In this document: positions 1-9,169 of the stretch, in pieces
Position numbering within the stretch: position 1 is the first letter of the stretch
How the letters are laid out: each line of letters begins with the position of its first letter
Assembly (NCBI GenBank): GCA_013360215.1
Contig: JABWCP010000010.1
Coordinates: forward strand, 34,731 to 98,730
Reading direction: 5' to 3'
Length of the DNA stretch: 64,000 bases
From: a bacterium
GTDB taxonomy: Bacteria > CLD3 > SB21
The notes under the pieces: generated by a model
What the model was told of the DNA's origin: nothing
What the model saw: only the letters and a program-made list of their open reading frames with translations
Database searches by the model: none
Program-made: the position numbers and the translations under genes

Positions 1-314
1 ATGCCGCATGTAATAAATACGAGGTCCGTGCCGTCTAAAATCGCTTTGATCTGATCCATGTCTTCTTCGGCGGCCCGTTTGCCGAGCTCCGGATCTGCAC
101 CGGCACCAAGACCGCGTGTCAGATTTTTTCCGATCTGGATTTTGTGGTGCGCTTGATTGCGCTCTAAGGCCTGCACATCGGTATTGATCGCGACAAATTC
201 GACGCCGGACAGCGTGGACGCGATCATCGTATTGACGGCATTACATCCGCCGCCACCGATGCCGACGATGCGCATTTTGGCACCGTATTCGCGGGCTTCT
301 TCATAAGTAATCAT
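1..314 (-). CDS. ftsZ: Cell division GTPase FtsZ, N-terminal part (runs off the window)
   Basis: The reverse strand from the ATG at 314 reads MITYEEAREYGAKMRIVGIG and continues through GGGGCNAVNTM, FVAINTDVQAL, IQIGKNLTRGLGAGADPELG and LVFITCG. This is the nucleotide-binding half of FtsZ, the tubulin-like GTPase that polymerises into the cytokinetic ring under the inner membrane. About 104 codons are visible; the tubulin signature GGGTGTG, the T7 loop and the C-terminal tail lie outside the window. The start is supported by a strong Shine-Dalgarno GGAGG at 321-325, six bases upstream. It follows ftsA by 48 bp and is the last visible gene of the division cluster. Family identity is certain. 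Confidence 0.97.
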   Translation of the reverse strand, partial: MITYEEAREYGAKMRIVGIGGGGCNAVNTMIASTLSGVEFVAINTDVQALERNQAHHKIQIGKNLTRGLGAGADPELGKRAAEEDMDQIKAILDGTDLVFITCG

Positions 315-362
315 AATAATCCTCCATGGGAGAGGTTGGTGAAATGAGTATTATATTAATTT

Positions 363-1688
363 TTAAAAAAATTCTTCCGTCCAGCGTTTCATCTTTTTGG
401 AAATTTTCTGATACAAGGGCGCCTGGTATTCACCGGTTTGGCTTTGCATTTCCAAAGCGTCCGTATGCGTTTCCCCCGGATCGCCCTCCGTCGGACCTTC
501 CGGAGGTGTTTCGTCACCTTCGTCTTCCATATCGTCATCGCCCGATTTTTCTTTTTGGATACCGTAGTGAATCAATCCGATACCTGTTGCATAGATCGGG
601 CTATTGGCGGCATCCATGAGTCCGCCGAAACCGCGCGGTGAACCGATACGTACCGGCAACTGGAAAATTTCCGTTGCCAATTCCGCCGACCCTTCCAGCA
701 GCGAACCGCCGCCCGTGAGTACAACACCGGCATTCATCATACTGCGCAACTTACTTTTTTCGATAACGGAGCGCACCAGATTAAAAATTTCCATCATGCG
801 CGCTTCGATGACTTTCGAGAGAAACTGGCGATTTTCACGCCGCGCATCGCGCCCACCGACTCCCGGTATCAGAATACTTTCCGTTTCATCCACGAGCGAA
901 GCCATTGCGCACCCGTGTTTCTTCTTTATTTCTTCCGCTTTGTCATAGGGTATTTTTAAACAAATTGACACATCATTGGTCACGGCTTGTCCGGCAATAC
1001 CGAGCATATCCGTATTACGAATGCTGCCGTCAAAAAACATCGCGATATCCGTCGTACCGCCGCCGATATCAATCAGTACGACTCCCAACTCTTGCTCATC
1101 CGTTTCGAGTACGGCGTAACTTGACGCCAGCGGTTCTAACACTAAATCTTTGACTTTATATCCCGCGCGTTCGACACAACGATAAATATTTTGTGCCGAA
1201 GCGACGGCGCCCGTCACGACATGCGCTTCCACTTCAAGGCGCGTACCGGTAAGACCGATCGGATTTTGAATACCTTCTTGTTTATCAACGATAAATTCTT
1301 GCGGGATGACGTGAATGATTTCACGATCCATCGGCATATTGATGGCTTTGGCGGCATCAATCACGCGACGCACATCGTCTTCGGTGATCTCGCGATCGTC
1401 GCGACCGACCGCTACGACAGCGTGGCTATTGATTCCGCGAACGTGATCTCCGGCTATGCCGACGTACACCGATTCCGCCTGAATGCCGGCCATGAGTTCG
1501 GCCTGCTGCATGGCTTTTTTGATGGATTCGACAGTATGTTCGATATTGACCACCATACCGCGCCGGAGTCCGACCGACGGGCATGTACCGACACCTTTGA
1601 TTTTAATTTCTTTTCCGCCGACCTCGGCGATCAGCGCCGCGATTTTGGTGGTACCGATATCGAGACCAACCACAATGCGATTTTTCAT
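363..1688 (-). CDS. ftsA: Cell division protein FtsA, actin-like membrane tether for FtsZ
   Basis: The 441-aa product has the actin/Hsp70 ATPase signatures: GLDIGTTKIAALIAE at the N-terminus (phosphate 1), LIDIGGGTTDIAMF near residue 205 (phosphate 2) and GVVLTGGGSLLEG near 320 (adenosine motif). The C-terminus ends in a short basic amphipathic stretch (ISKKMKRWTEEFF), the usual membrane-targeting helix. Between the ATPase core and this helix lies an acidic, Pro/Glu-rich linker of about 55 residues (GDDDMEDEGDETPPEGPTEG). FtsA anchors FtsZ filaments and recruits later divisome proteins. It lies 24 bp downstream of ftsQ and 48 bp upstream of ftsZ, the classic order. Length is normal for the family apart from the long linker. 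Confidence 0.97.
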   Translation of the reverse strand: MKNRIVVGLDIGTTKIAALIAEVGGKEIKIKGVGTCPSVGLRRGMVVNIEHTVESIKKAMQQAELMAGIQAESVYVGIAGDHVRGINSHAVVAVGRDDREITEDDVRRVIDAAKAINMPMDREIIHVIPQEFIVDKQEGIQNPIGLTGTRLEVEAHVVTGAVASAQNIYRCVERAGYKVKDLVLEPLASSYAVLETDEQELGVVLIDIGGGTTDIAMFFDGSIRNTDMLGIAGQAVTNDVSICLKIPYDKAEEIKKKHGCAMASLVDETESILIPGVGGRDARRENRQFLSKVIEARMMEIFNLVRSVIEKSKLRSMMNAGVVLTGGGSLLEGSAELATEIFQLPVRIGSPRGFGGLMDAANSPIYATGIGLIHYGIQKEKSGDDDMEDEGDETPPEGPTEGDPGETHTDALEMQSQTGEYQAPLYQKISKKMKRWTEEFF

Positions 1689-1712
1689 AATATCACCTAT
1701 GTTTTATCTATG

Positions 1713-3092
1713 CTAATTCCTAAGAAAAATTTGCCCGTTGTATCGCAGATCCACTTCGCGCGTACCCTTGACCGCGTCATCTTCTTGTTTGAAGTGCTGC
1801 GCCGCCGCTGAAAGATAAACAGCCGCACGCATAAGTTCTTCGTCCTCTATGCGAAAAGCGACATGCAGTGAATTCAAAAATACCGTCATGTCTTTTTTAT
1901 TGACGACCACTTCCGATATATCGTAAAACAAAGATTCATCGGCCTCTTTAGCCTTTGCAAGAAATTGTAACGCCAGCGGCAAACGGTCATTTTTAAATTT
2001 TTTGCCCGGTTGCGCCACGCCGGTCATACCGGAAATCACCGGAAGATTGTAAATCATCCGCGCTTTCAATTTGGGCAACACAAATCCGTTCGCATCTACA
2101 GGATACAATTCGTCCATCGGCAAAAAAGCAAACGGCTCGCGTTCTTTGACCGTAATCACGACGCTGGACGGATAGTTACGGCTTACCGCCACATGCTCAA
2201 AAAGCGGATTCATTTTGATGCGATCTGCGGTTTTGGTCAGATCGATTTCCGCCAAACGCCGTCCCATATCCAGATCCGCCGCCTTGATAATATCTTCTTT
2301 ACTGCCGATCAGATTGCCTTGCACGTACACATTGCGTAACGAGAAAAGTGACGAATTAACCACCCATTCCTGCCAGTTAAAAAGCACCATAACAAAAAAC
2401 AGCAGTAACAACACCGAAACCGTTTTGACGGCAAGTTTATTGATTCGACGCGCGCGCCGCTCTTGTTTTCGGGCACGTTTGGCTTCCTCGGCTTTGATGC
2501 GCGCTTCTTCCGTCAGATAAAAACCTTCCGAAAAATCACGATTGATGATCTTCGGTTTGGCCTCTTTGGGAATAATTCCGGGTTTGGTGTGAACTTCAAC
2601 CGCTTCTTGGGATTCATCCTCAGAATTTTCCGACAGCGTGACCGCCTGCGGTTGAGGTTCTTCAGCCGCAATAGCTATAATCTCATCGTACGGTCCGGAA
2701 TTTTCTTTCACCTCTTCCGCTGCCGCCGGGATGGCATCGGCTTCCGCTTGTTCGGTCCGACCAAACACTTTATCCAGGCTGATCTCTTCCGTCGGTTGGC
2801 TAACCGATGCACGAATGGATATCTCTTCCGCTGTCACTTCATCGCGTTTGTGAATTTCGCGCACCGCGTTTTCAGTGGACTCGTCTTTTTTATGTTCGGC
2901 GGTTCCGTTAAATTCGCCCATCAGAATCGGATTTTTAAACGTCCGCTCAATTTGAATCTTCTTGATCACGGTTTCTTTGTTTTCGGTGTGTCCTGTTTCG
3001 GCCGATTTAGACAAAAACGAAGGTTCCTCCGGAAGGATATTTTCCTTCACAAACAAATCGACCTGTGCCACTTCGCGTTTTTTTCGTATCAT
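1713..3092 (-). CDS. ftsQ: Divisome protein FtsQ with an unusually long cytoplasmic N-terminus
   Basis: The 459-aa product has one membrane segment at about residues 219-240 (AVKTVSVLLLLFFVMVLFNW) preceded by a strongly basic stretch (KRARKQERRARRINK). It is followed by a POTRA domain (about 250-320, SLFSLRNVYVQGNLIGSKEDI) and the FtsQ beta domain. This is the bitopic FtsQ/DivIB arrangement that links early and late division proteins and scaffolds FtsL/FtsB and FtsW/FtsI. The cytoplasmic part is about 218 residues, acidic and low in complexity, where typical FtsQ proteins have tens of residues. No known domain is recognised in it. Identity rests on topology, POTRA and its position between murB and ftsA. 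Confidence 0.92.
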   Translation of the reverse strand: MIRKKREVAQVDLFVKENILPEEPSFLSKSAETGHTENKETVIKKIQIERTFKNPILMGEFNGTAEHKKDESTENAVREIHKRDEVTAEEISIRASVSQPTEEISLDKVFGRTEQAEADAIPAAAEEVKENSGPYDEIIAIAAEEPQPQAVTLSENSEDESQEAVEVHTKPGIIPKEAKPKIINRDFSEGFYLTEEARIKAEEAKRARKQERRARRINKLAVKTVSVLLLLFFVMVLFNWQEWVVNSSLFSLRNVYVQGNLIGSKEDIIKAADLDMGRRLAEIDLTKTADRIKMNPLFEHVAVSRNYPSSVVITVKEREPFAFLPMDELYPVDANGFVLPKLKARMIYNLPVISGMTGVAQPGKKFKNDRLPLALQFLAKAKEADESLFYDISEVVVNKKDMTVFLNSLHVAFRIEDEELMRAAVYLSAAAQHFKQEDDAVKGTREVDLRYNGQIFLRN

Positions 3093-3123
3093 AGTTTAGG
3101 TACGTTTGCGCATCGCTGCGCCG

Positions 3124-4053
3124 TTAATCCGTAATCCCGTCTAATTCTTCGTGATTAAATCCGACAAACTTAACTTCCGTTTCCAGACGAATACCATTGC
3201 GCTGTGCAATCGTTTGTCGAATGTGTTTAATAATTTCGAGAACATCGGCAGCTTTCGCTTTGCCTTCATTGACTATAAAATTGGCATGTTTTTCCGATAC
3301 ACTTGCCCCGCCGATTCGAAACCCTTTGAGCCCGGCTTCTTCGATCAATCGCGCCGCATGATGACCCGCCGGGTTTTTAAAAACACTGCCGCTGCTGGGC
3401 AAATTGATCGGCTGCGTCAGGCGCCTTTTCTCCATATATGCTTTTCGTTTTTCAGCCAACGCTTCTTTATCACCATACTCCAGAACCATCTTACCTGATA
3501 CGATCACCGTGTCCGGCTTTTCCAATGTCTCGACATGACGGTACGCGTATCGAACATCCGATTTGCTGCGCGTGACTAAAACATTGTCTTCGAGAGTAGT
3601 TACCTCTGTCAGCACGTCAAACATTTCTTTGCCGTGGCAACCCGCATTCATCCGTATCGCGCCACCGACAGTTCCGGGAATCCCCGCAAACATTTCGATT
3701 CCTGCGAGTCCCTGACGTTCACACTCAAGCACCAGCTTGGGCATATATACACCTGCGCCGACGGTTACCTGTGTTTTTTCAAATTGTGTAAAAGAACATG
3801 CTTTTTCGAGATCTATCACGATCCCTGAAATACCGCGATCACTGACTAACAGATTACTGCCTTTGCCGTGCACAAAAAAACCGATGTTATTTTTTTTGCA
3901 CATGCGCAGCAAATATTTGAGATCTTCTATATCATCCGGTTCGCACCATGCTATACATGGTCCACCGATTTTGTACCAAGTTTTATCCGAGAGTAAAACG
4001 TTTTCCGTCCAGCGTCCGCGAAATCCGGAACGCATATCCTCTGTCGTTTTCAT
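3124..4053 (-). CDS. murB: UDP-N-acetylenolpyruvoylglucosamine reductase MurB
   Basis: This 309-aa flavoenzyme reduces UDP-GlcNAc-enolpyruvate to UDP-MurNAc with NADPH, the second committed step of peptidoglycan precursor synthesis in the cytoplasm. Visible motifs: the FAD-binding VHGKGSNLLVSDRGISGIVIDL, GIPGTVGGAIRMNAGCHG, and the catalytic SSGSVFKNPAGHHAARLIEEAG with GGASVSEKHANFIVN near the C-terminus. Its start codon overlaps the end of murC by 4 bp, which suggests translational coupling. It is followed 31 bp later by ftsQ. No ddl gene lies between murB and ftsQ, where some bacteria have one. Confidence 0.97.
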   Translation of the reverse strand: MKTTEDMRSGFRGRWTENVLLSDKTWYKIGGPCIAWCEPDDIEDLKYLLRMCKKNNIGFFVHGKGSNLLVSDRGISGIVIDLEKACSFTQFEKTQVTVGAGVYMPKLVLECERQGLAGIEMFAGIPGTVGGAIRMNAGCHGKEMFDVLTEVTTLEDNVLVTRSKSDVRYAYRHVETLEKPDTVIVSGKMVLEYGDKEALAEKRKAYMEKRRLTQPINLPSSGSVFKNPAGHHAARLIEEAGLKGFRIGGASVSEKHANFIVNEGKAKAADVLEIIKHIRQTIAQRNGIRLETEVKFVGFNHEELDGITD

Positions 4054-5411
4054 ACGCCGCGCACCATCTGACGCCCAATGTGCGTAATGTCCCCCGCACC
4101 CATCGTGATCACGATATCACCCGGTTTTGCCGCTTTACGAATGGCCTCTGATAGTTTGGCTTTATCGCCGACGAACGTGACATGCGCATGATTTTTTTTC
4201 GTTGTTTCGTACAATTTCTCTCCGGTGATGCCCGGTATCGGCATTTCACGCGCCGGATAAATTTCCGTCAGTATCACTTCGTTGGCTGCCGTAAATGCCG
4301 ACGCAAAATCTTCAAAATAATCCCGTGTGCGCGAAAAAAGATGCGGTTGAAACACAGCGATGATTTTTCGTCCGCCGGCGCCGTCCCGCGCACCTTCAAG
4401 CGTTGCGCGTATTTCCGTCGGATGATGCGCATAATCATCAATAAAAAGAACTCCGTCTTTTTCCCCGAGCCGCTCAAATCGCCGTCCAGTCCCGCCAAAC
4501 TTGGCCAGACTTTCAGCGATACGCGCTACAGGCACTTCGCACATCAAACCGGCTGCGATACACGCCAGTGCATTCTTAATATTGTGCGTGCCGCTCATCG
4601 GCAACATCATGCGTTCGATCTTTTTTGATTGTAAAAGAACATCAAAATGTAATTCGCAAAATTTTGTTTCGATATTTGCCGCGCGAAGATCAGCCGCTTC
4701 CGATAAACCGAAAGTCATCGTACGTTTACCGCACTGCCTTAGCACTTCCACGACGACCGGATCATCCGCATTGCCGATCACCGCACCCAAAAACGAAGTC
4801 TGTTTAGCAAACTGCGTAAACGCGCCCGTGATATCGTCCAGATCGCGGTAGATGTCAAGGTGATCCGATTCGATATTATTGATCACCGCGATATGCGAAT
4901 GCAATTCTAAAAACGAGCGATCATATTCATCCGCTTCAACCACCACCCAAGCCGAGTCGGAAAGTTTAGCATTGGTGCCCAGCTGCCGGACTACACCGCC
5001 AATGAACATGGTCGGGTCCAATCCTGCATACTCCAGCATCATGCCGATCATGGCACTGGTCGTCGTTTTACCGTGCGTTCCGGCTACCGCGACTCCTTTT
5101 TTTCCGCGAAGAAATTCACCCAACAGCGCCGACCTTTTGATCATCGGAATATGCTTTCGCCTGGCTTCGATGATCTCGGGATTATCTTCATGCACGGCCG
5201 CGGTGTATACTACAAGATCGGCGTGCACTTGTTCCGCACGATGCCCTTCATAACACGTAACGCCTAATTTCTGAAGGTGCGCCGTTTGTTCATTGAAGGC
5301 CTTATCCGATCCGCTCACTTTATAACCCTGACGGAATACCACTTCGGCAAGTCCGCTCATGCCGATGCCGCCGATGCCGATGAAGTGAATATGTTGTATC
5401 GGTCGAATCAC
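4050..5411 (-). CDS. murC: UDP-N-acetylmuramate--L-alanine ligase MurC
   Basis: The 453-aa ATP-dependent ligase adds L-alanine to UDP-MurNAc. The N-terminal Rossmann region (HFIGIGGIGMSGLAEVV), the P-loop AGTHGKTTTSAMIG near residue 115, the Mur-ligase central motif NNIESDHLDIY and the C-terminal DDYAHHPTEI are all present. Length is normal. It overlaps murG at its start and murB at its end by 4 bp each, so translation of murG, murC and murB is likely coupled. The nearby Mur ligases murD and murF share the P-loop but differ in their N-terminal substrate domain. Confidence 0.98.
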   Translation of the reverse strand: MIRPIQHIHFIGIGGIGMSGLAEVVFRQGYKVSGSDKAFNEQTAHLQKLGVTCYEGHRAEQVHADLVVYTAAVHEDNPEIIEARRKHIPMIKRSALLGEFLRGKKGVAVAGTHGKTTTSAMIGMMLEYAGLDPTMFIGGVVRQLGTNAKLSDSAWVVVEADEYDRSFLELHSHIAVINNIESDHLDIYRDLDDITGAFTQFAKQTSFLGAVIGNADDPVVVEVLRQCGKRTMTFGLSEAADLRAANIETKFCELHFDVLLQSKKIERMMLPMSGTHNIKNALACIAAGLMCEVPVARIAESLAKFGGTGRRFERLGEKDGVLFIDDYAHHPTEIRATLEGARDGAGGRKIIAVFQPHLFSRTRDYFEDFASAFTAANEVILTEIYPAREMPIPGITGEKLYETTKKNHAHVTFVGDKAKLSEAIRKAAKPGDIVITMGAGDITHIGRQMVRGV

Positions 5412-6520
5412 GCACGAACTCCTTCTAGACTAAACATGTGCCGTACAATGTTTTGTGCCGCATCCGGTTGGCGCAGTGCATAACTGGCTTCAGCCATCGC
5501 ACGGCGATATGCTTGATCTTGCATCATCTTTCGCAACGCCGGTAAAAGTTGTTCATTCAGATCGGTTTGCAATAGCGTCATCGCCGCGCCGCGATCCGAT
5601 AAGGAGCGGGCATTATATTCCTGATGATTGTCCGCCGCAAAAGGATACGGCACAAGTACGGCCGGCAAACCCATCATAGTGATCTCTGATAACGTCATGG
5701 CACCCGCCCGGCATAAAACTGTATCCGCCGCCGAATACGCGCCGATCATATTGTCAATGAAAGCATGTACCTGCACTTGCGAATAGGGTTTCATCGTATC
5801 CCGTACATTTTCATAATCCGGTTTTCCCGTTTGCCAAAGAACCTGTATGTTATCGTCTTGCAATAACGTATCCATGATTTTAAGTAATGCCGCATTTACC
5901 GCACGGGCGCCGAGGCTTCCGCCCAGTACAAGCAATGTGTTTCTTCCGCTGTCCAATCCCAACGCCGCACGGGCGGCCGCCATATCCTGACGGGCAAATC
6001 CTTTGCGCAAAGGGTTACCGCTCATCATAAGTTTGCGTTTGGGATCAAAAAACCGTTGCGCATCTTCGTACGTGAGATGAATCGCGTCAGCCCAACGCGC
6101 AAGACTCAGTGTCGTTCGGCCGGGACGGCTGTTTTGTTCCTGCAAAATTATTTTTTTACGAAACAGCGCCGCCAAAAGCACTATCGGCCCGGTCACGTAA
6201 CCGCCGCATCCGATCACGACATGCGGGCGAAACGTCCACATCACGGTTATTGATTGAAGCAGCCCGAATAACACTTTGAACGGCATCACCAGATTTCTAA
6301 GAACATCGCGCGGATGCAAACTGCGTTGCACGCCGCTCATCACTATCGTTTTCAATCTAAATCCCGCAGCCGGAATGACGCGCTCTTCCAAACCGCGATT
6401 CGTACCGATAAACAAAATTTCCGTCTCCGGTTTTTGCGCCCGGATTTCTTCACCGATGGCCAGCGCTGGAAATACGTGTCCGCCGGTGCCACCGGCCGCT
6501 ATGATCACACGCGACGCCAT
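5408..6520 (-). CDS. murG: Lipid II synthase: undecaprenyl-PP-MurNAc-pentapeptide GlcNAc transferase MurG
   Basis: This 370-aa GT-B glycosyltransferase (family GT28) transfers GlcNAc to lipid I at the inner face of the cytoplasmic membrane, giving lipid II. Diagnostic motifs are IAAGGTGGHVFPALAIGEEI at the N-terminus, GCGGYVTGP, LVLGGSLGARAVN, and the UDP-GlcNAc-binding CRAGAMTLSEITMMGLPAVLVPYPFAADNHQ (read from about residue 260 on). The start touches the last base of ftsW and the end overlaps murC by 4 bp. Length is normal. Confidence 0.98.
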   Translation of the reverse strand: MASRVIIAAGGTGGHVFPALAIGEEIRAQKPETEILFIGTNRGLEERVIPAAGFRLKTIVMSGVQRSLHPRDVLRNLVMPFKVLFGLLQSITVMWTFRPHVVIGCGGYVTGPIVLLAALFRKKIILQEQNSRPGRTTLSLARWADAIHLTYEDAQRFFDPKRKLMMSGNPLRKGFARQDMAAARAALGLDSGRNTLLVLGGSLGARAVNAALLKIMDTLLQDDNIQVLWQTGKPDYENVRDTMKPYSQVQVHAFIDNMIGAYSAADTVLCRAGAMTLSEITMMGLPAVLVPYPFAADNHQEYNARSLSDRGAAMTLLQTDLNEQLLPALRKMMQDQAYRRAMAEASYALRQPDAAQNIVRHMFSLEGVRA

Positions 6521-7809
6521 CAGGACATGTCCATACCGACGATATTGGTGCGAACGGCTTTTTTCGCCGGTGCTTTTTTTGTCGGTACCGGTGTCGTATC
6601 GGTCGAATATTCTTCCTCTTCGCCGATTTCACCGCCGACATTAAAATTTTCCGTGAATCGGCTTCGCATCGCATATTCCGGCGCCGTTGCTTTCATCGCT
6701 TCATCTTTGCTCACCGTTTGCGAAGAAATATTTAACAATACACCCACGAGAAAACAGGTGAAGAGCAACGAAGTACCGCCGTAGCTGATAAAGGGCATCG
6801 GTAAGCCCGTGGTCGGAAATACACCTACCGCCACACCCGCATTGACCAGTGCATACACGACAATGCTGATGATAATACCTGTCGCTAAATAAAAGCCGTA
6901 CATATCGGGCGCTGTGCGTGCAGTTTTGATCGCACGGAAAAGAAAAACAATAAACAATCCGAGCACCAGTACAGCGCCGATGAACCCCATTTCTTCGCCG
7001 ATGATCGAATAAATAAAATCCGTAAACGGTTCCGGCAAAAATAACAACTTCTGCTGACCTTGCCCTACGCCGACCCCCGTGAGCCCGCCATTGGCAAAAC
7101 TGATGAGCGACTGTTTGATCTGATAACCGCTGCCTTGCATGTCAGCCGTCGGATCAAGGAAAGCCATCAATCGTGCGCGGCGATACGGACTGAGTATGAC
7201 CGTCAGTAGCGCAACCGGAATCGCCACGGCCGCCATCATTCCCAAGTGTTTGATGTCCATGCCCCCGATAAAGAGCATCAGGATAACCATACCCATGACG
7301 ACGGCAGCCGTACTGAAATTGGGCTGCAGAATAATCGCAACAGCAAATACGCCGGCCATGATGAGCGGCGGTAAAAGACCGTTTTGGAAATCACGAATGC
7401 GGTCGCCTTTGCTATCCATATAACCCGCGACATAAAACACGAGTGCGATTTTGGCTATTTCCGAAGGCTGAATACCGAACCCGCCGACTTGCAACCATCG
7501 GGCGGCTCCTTTGAGCTGACCGAGCGTGAGCACCACGGCACAAAGCACTCCCGCGATGAGAAGCATCATCATCGTGTGCCGTTTATAATTATGATAATCG
7601 TATTTGGCGGCAAACATCAGGATCACGATTCCCATCATCGCACGCAAAAACTGATTGACCAGAAAATGCGTACTGCTGCCAAATTTTTGTTCGGCAATCA
7701 CATTGCTCGCACTGTACACCATCACGATGCCAAACAGCATCAGCGTCAGCACGATCAGAAAAAGCCCTTTATCAATGGTTTTGCGGGGCGTCAATGTTTC
7801 TGTAGTCAT
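6520..7809 (-). CDS. ftsW: Septal peptidoglycan glycosyltransferase / SEDS protein FtsW
   Basis: The 429-aa SEDS-family membrane protein has about ten hydrophobic segments. Characteristic motifs are GAARWLQVGGFGIQPSEIAKIA, SYRRARL/PTADMQGSGYQIKQSLISFANGG, FLPEPFTDFIYSIIGEEMGF and the C-terminal GVFPTTGLPMPFISYGGTSLL. FtsW polymerises glycan strands from lipid II at the septum together with the transpeptidase FtsI, encoded upstream in the same operon. A hydrophilic C-terminal tail of about 60 residues (rich in E, T, K and A) follows the last helix and is longer than in E. coli. RodA is the alternative name for the family, but location in the dcw cluster supports FtsW. Confidence 0.95.
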   Translation of the reverse strand: MTTETLTPRKTIDKGLFLIVLTLMLFGIVMVYSASNVIAEQKFGSSTHFLVNQFLRAMMGIVILMFAAKYDYHNYKRHTMMMLLIAGVLCAVVLTLGQLKGAARWLQVGGFGIQPSEIAKIALVFYVAGYMDSKGDRIRDFQNGLLPPLIMAGVFAVAIILQPNFSTAAVVMGMVILMLFIGGMDIKHLGMMAAVAIPVALLTVILSPYRRARLMAFLDPTADMQGSGYQIKQSLISFANGGLTGVGVGQGQQKLLFLPEPFTDFIYSIIGEEMGFIGAVLVLGLFIVFLFRAIKTARTAPDMYGFYLATGIIISIVVYALVNAGVAVGVFPTTGLPMPFISYGGTSLLFTCFLVGVLLNISSQTVSKDEAMKATAPEYAMRSRFTENFNVGGEIGEEEEYSTDTTPVPTKKAPAKKAVRTNIVGMDMS

Positions 7810-7812
7810 AAT

Positions 7813-9165
7813 TTATTTCAAACCTTCCACGGCTACTTTAAACTGGCGGCCGCGATCTTCATAATTTTTGAACATATCATAACTGGCACAGGCCGGCGAA
7901 AGTAAAACAACATCACCGGGCGTGGCCGTCTGTTTAGAAATTTCCACCGCTTCTTGCATGGATGCGGCGCGCTGCACACGGGTCACGGCACCGAGATCAC
8001 CGGCGATAATGTCCGCCGCTTGCCCGATCAGTACGAGGCTCTTCACCCGCGCTTCCACGAGCGCTTTCAAAGGTGTGTAAGGCGAACCTTTATGTTTTCC
8101 CCCGGCAATCAAAATTACTTTTTCTTTCTTAAAACTATCCAATGCGACATAGGTCGAATCCACGTTCGTAGCCTTGGAATCATTGTAATAGCGCACACCT
8201 GATTTTTCCGCGACAAATTCCAAACGATGTTCTACACCGCGAAATGATCGCAGTGTTTCGGCCATCACCGATGTCTTTACATCAAGTGCTTTTGCAGCCA
8301 AAACGGCTGCCATGGCATTGTACAGATTATGCCGGCCGATAATACCGATATCACCGGTGGCTATTACCGGTTCAGGTTTTCCATTTATTTTCATCATTAA
8401 CATATCATTTTCTACGTACGCGCCGTTTTCCGGAATACTTTGTAACGAAAACGTCCATCGCTGCGCCTTCGAATCGTCGATCAGTTGCATGAGCGTCGCA
8501 TCATCCTGATTAACCACCAGTACATCCGACGCTGTTTGATTTTTGATTATATTTTTTTTGGCTGCATAATAAGCCTCTACACCGCTGTACCGATCCAAAT
8601 GATCGGGCGACAAATTGAGCATGATGCCGACTTGCGGATGAAATGATTCAAACCCTTCGGCTTGGAAGCTGCTCACTTCCACGACGGCTACACCGTCTTT
8701 GGGCAACGTCTCCGTGCAATCCGAAAGCGGCGTGCCGATATTACCTGCGACAAGTGTCGTACGACCGGCGTGTTTAAAAATCTCACCGATCAATGTTGTC
8801 GTCGTCGTTTTGCCATTACTGCCTGTGATCGCGACGATCGGCGCCGGGATCCACCACGATGCGATTTCCACTTCGCTATACACCGGGATATTCCGCGCAT
8901 ACAGTGTTTGCAGAACGGGAATGTCGGATGGCACGCCCGGACTCACGACAGCCCAATCGCAATCCGTCGCTCGTTCGGTGTGACCGCCAAACTCAGAGGC
9001 GATATGTTCGTTTTGTAAAAGAACTTTGGCTTCGTTTTTCTTTTCTTCCGAAGCGAATTCGCTGACAAAAACCGATGCACCTTTGTGCTTAAGCAAGCGG
9101 GCGGCGGCGATACCGCTGGACGCCGCGCCGATGACCGTTATTTTTTTTCCTTTCACATCCCGCAT
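7813..9165 (-). CDS. murD: UDP-N-acetylmuramoylalanine--D-glutamate ligase MurD
   Basis: The 450-aa product has an N-terminal Rossmann segment (ITVIGAASSGIAAARLL), the Mur-ligase P-loop ITGSNGKTTTTTLIGEI near residue 112, LNLSPDHLDRY, and a C-terminal YNDSKATNVDSTYVALDSF plus LIAGGKHKG motif. These are typical of MurD, which adds D-glutamate to UDP-MurNAc-L-Ala. It is 3 bp from ftsW and 4 bp from mraY, tightly packed in the operon. Length is normal and all ligase motifs are intact. Confidence 0.97.
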   Translation of the reverse strand: MRDVKGKKITVIGAASSGIAAARLLKHKGASVFVSEFASEEKKNEAKVLLQNEHIASEFGGHTERATDCDWAVVSPGVPSDIPVLQTLYARNIPVYSEVEIASWWIPAPIVAITGSNGKTTTTTLIGEIFKHAGRTTLVAGNIGTPLSDCTETLPKDGVAVVEVSSFQAEGFESFHPQVGIMLNLSPDHLDRYSGVEAYYAAKKNIIKNQTASDVLVVNQDDATLMQLIDDSKAQRWTFSLQSIPENGAYVENDMLMMKINGKPEPVIATGDIGIIGRHNLYNAMAAVLAAKALDVKTSVMAETLRSFRGVEHRLEFVAEKSGVRYYNDSKATNVDSTYVALDSFKKEKVILIAGGKHKGSPYTPLKALVEARVKSLVLIGQAADIIAGDLGAVTRVQRAASMQEAVEISKQTATPGDVVLLSPACASYDMFKNYEDRGRQFKVAVEGLK

Positions 9166-9169
9166 ACGC

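Noticed and set aside
1191..1811. Long frame antisense to ftsA
   Set aside because: A well-conserved gene lies opposite; the product has low-complexity composition typical of a shadow frame.
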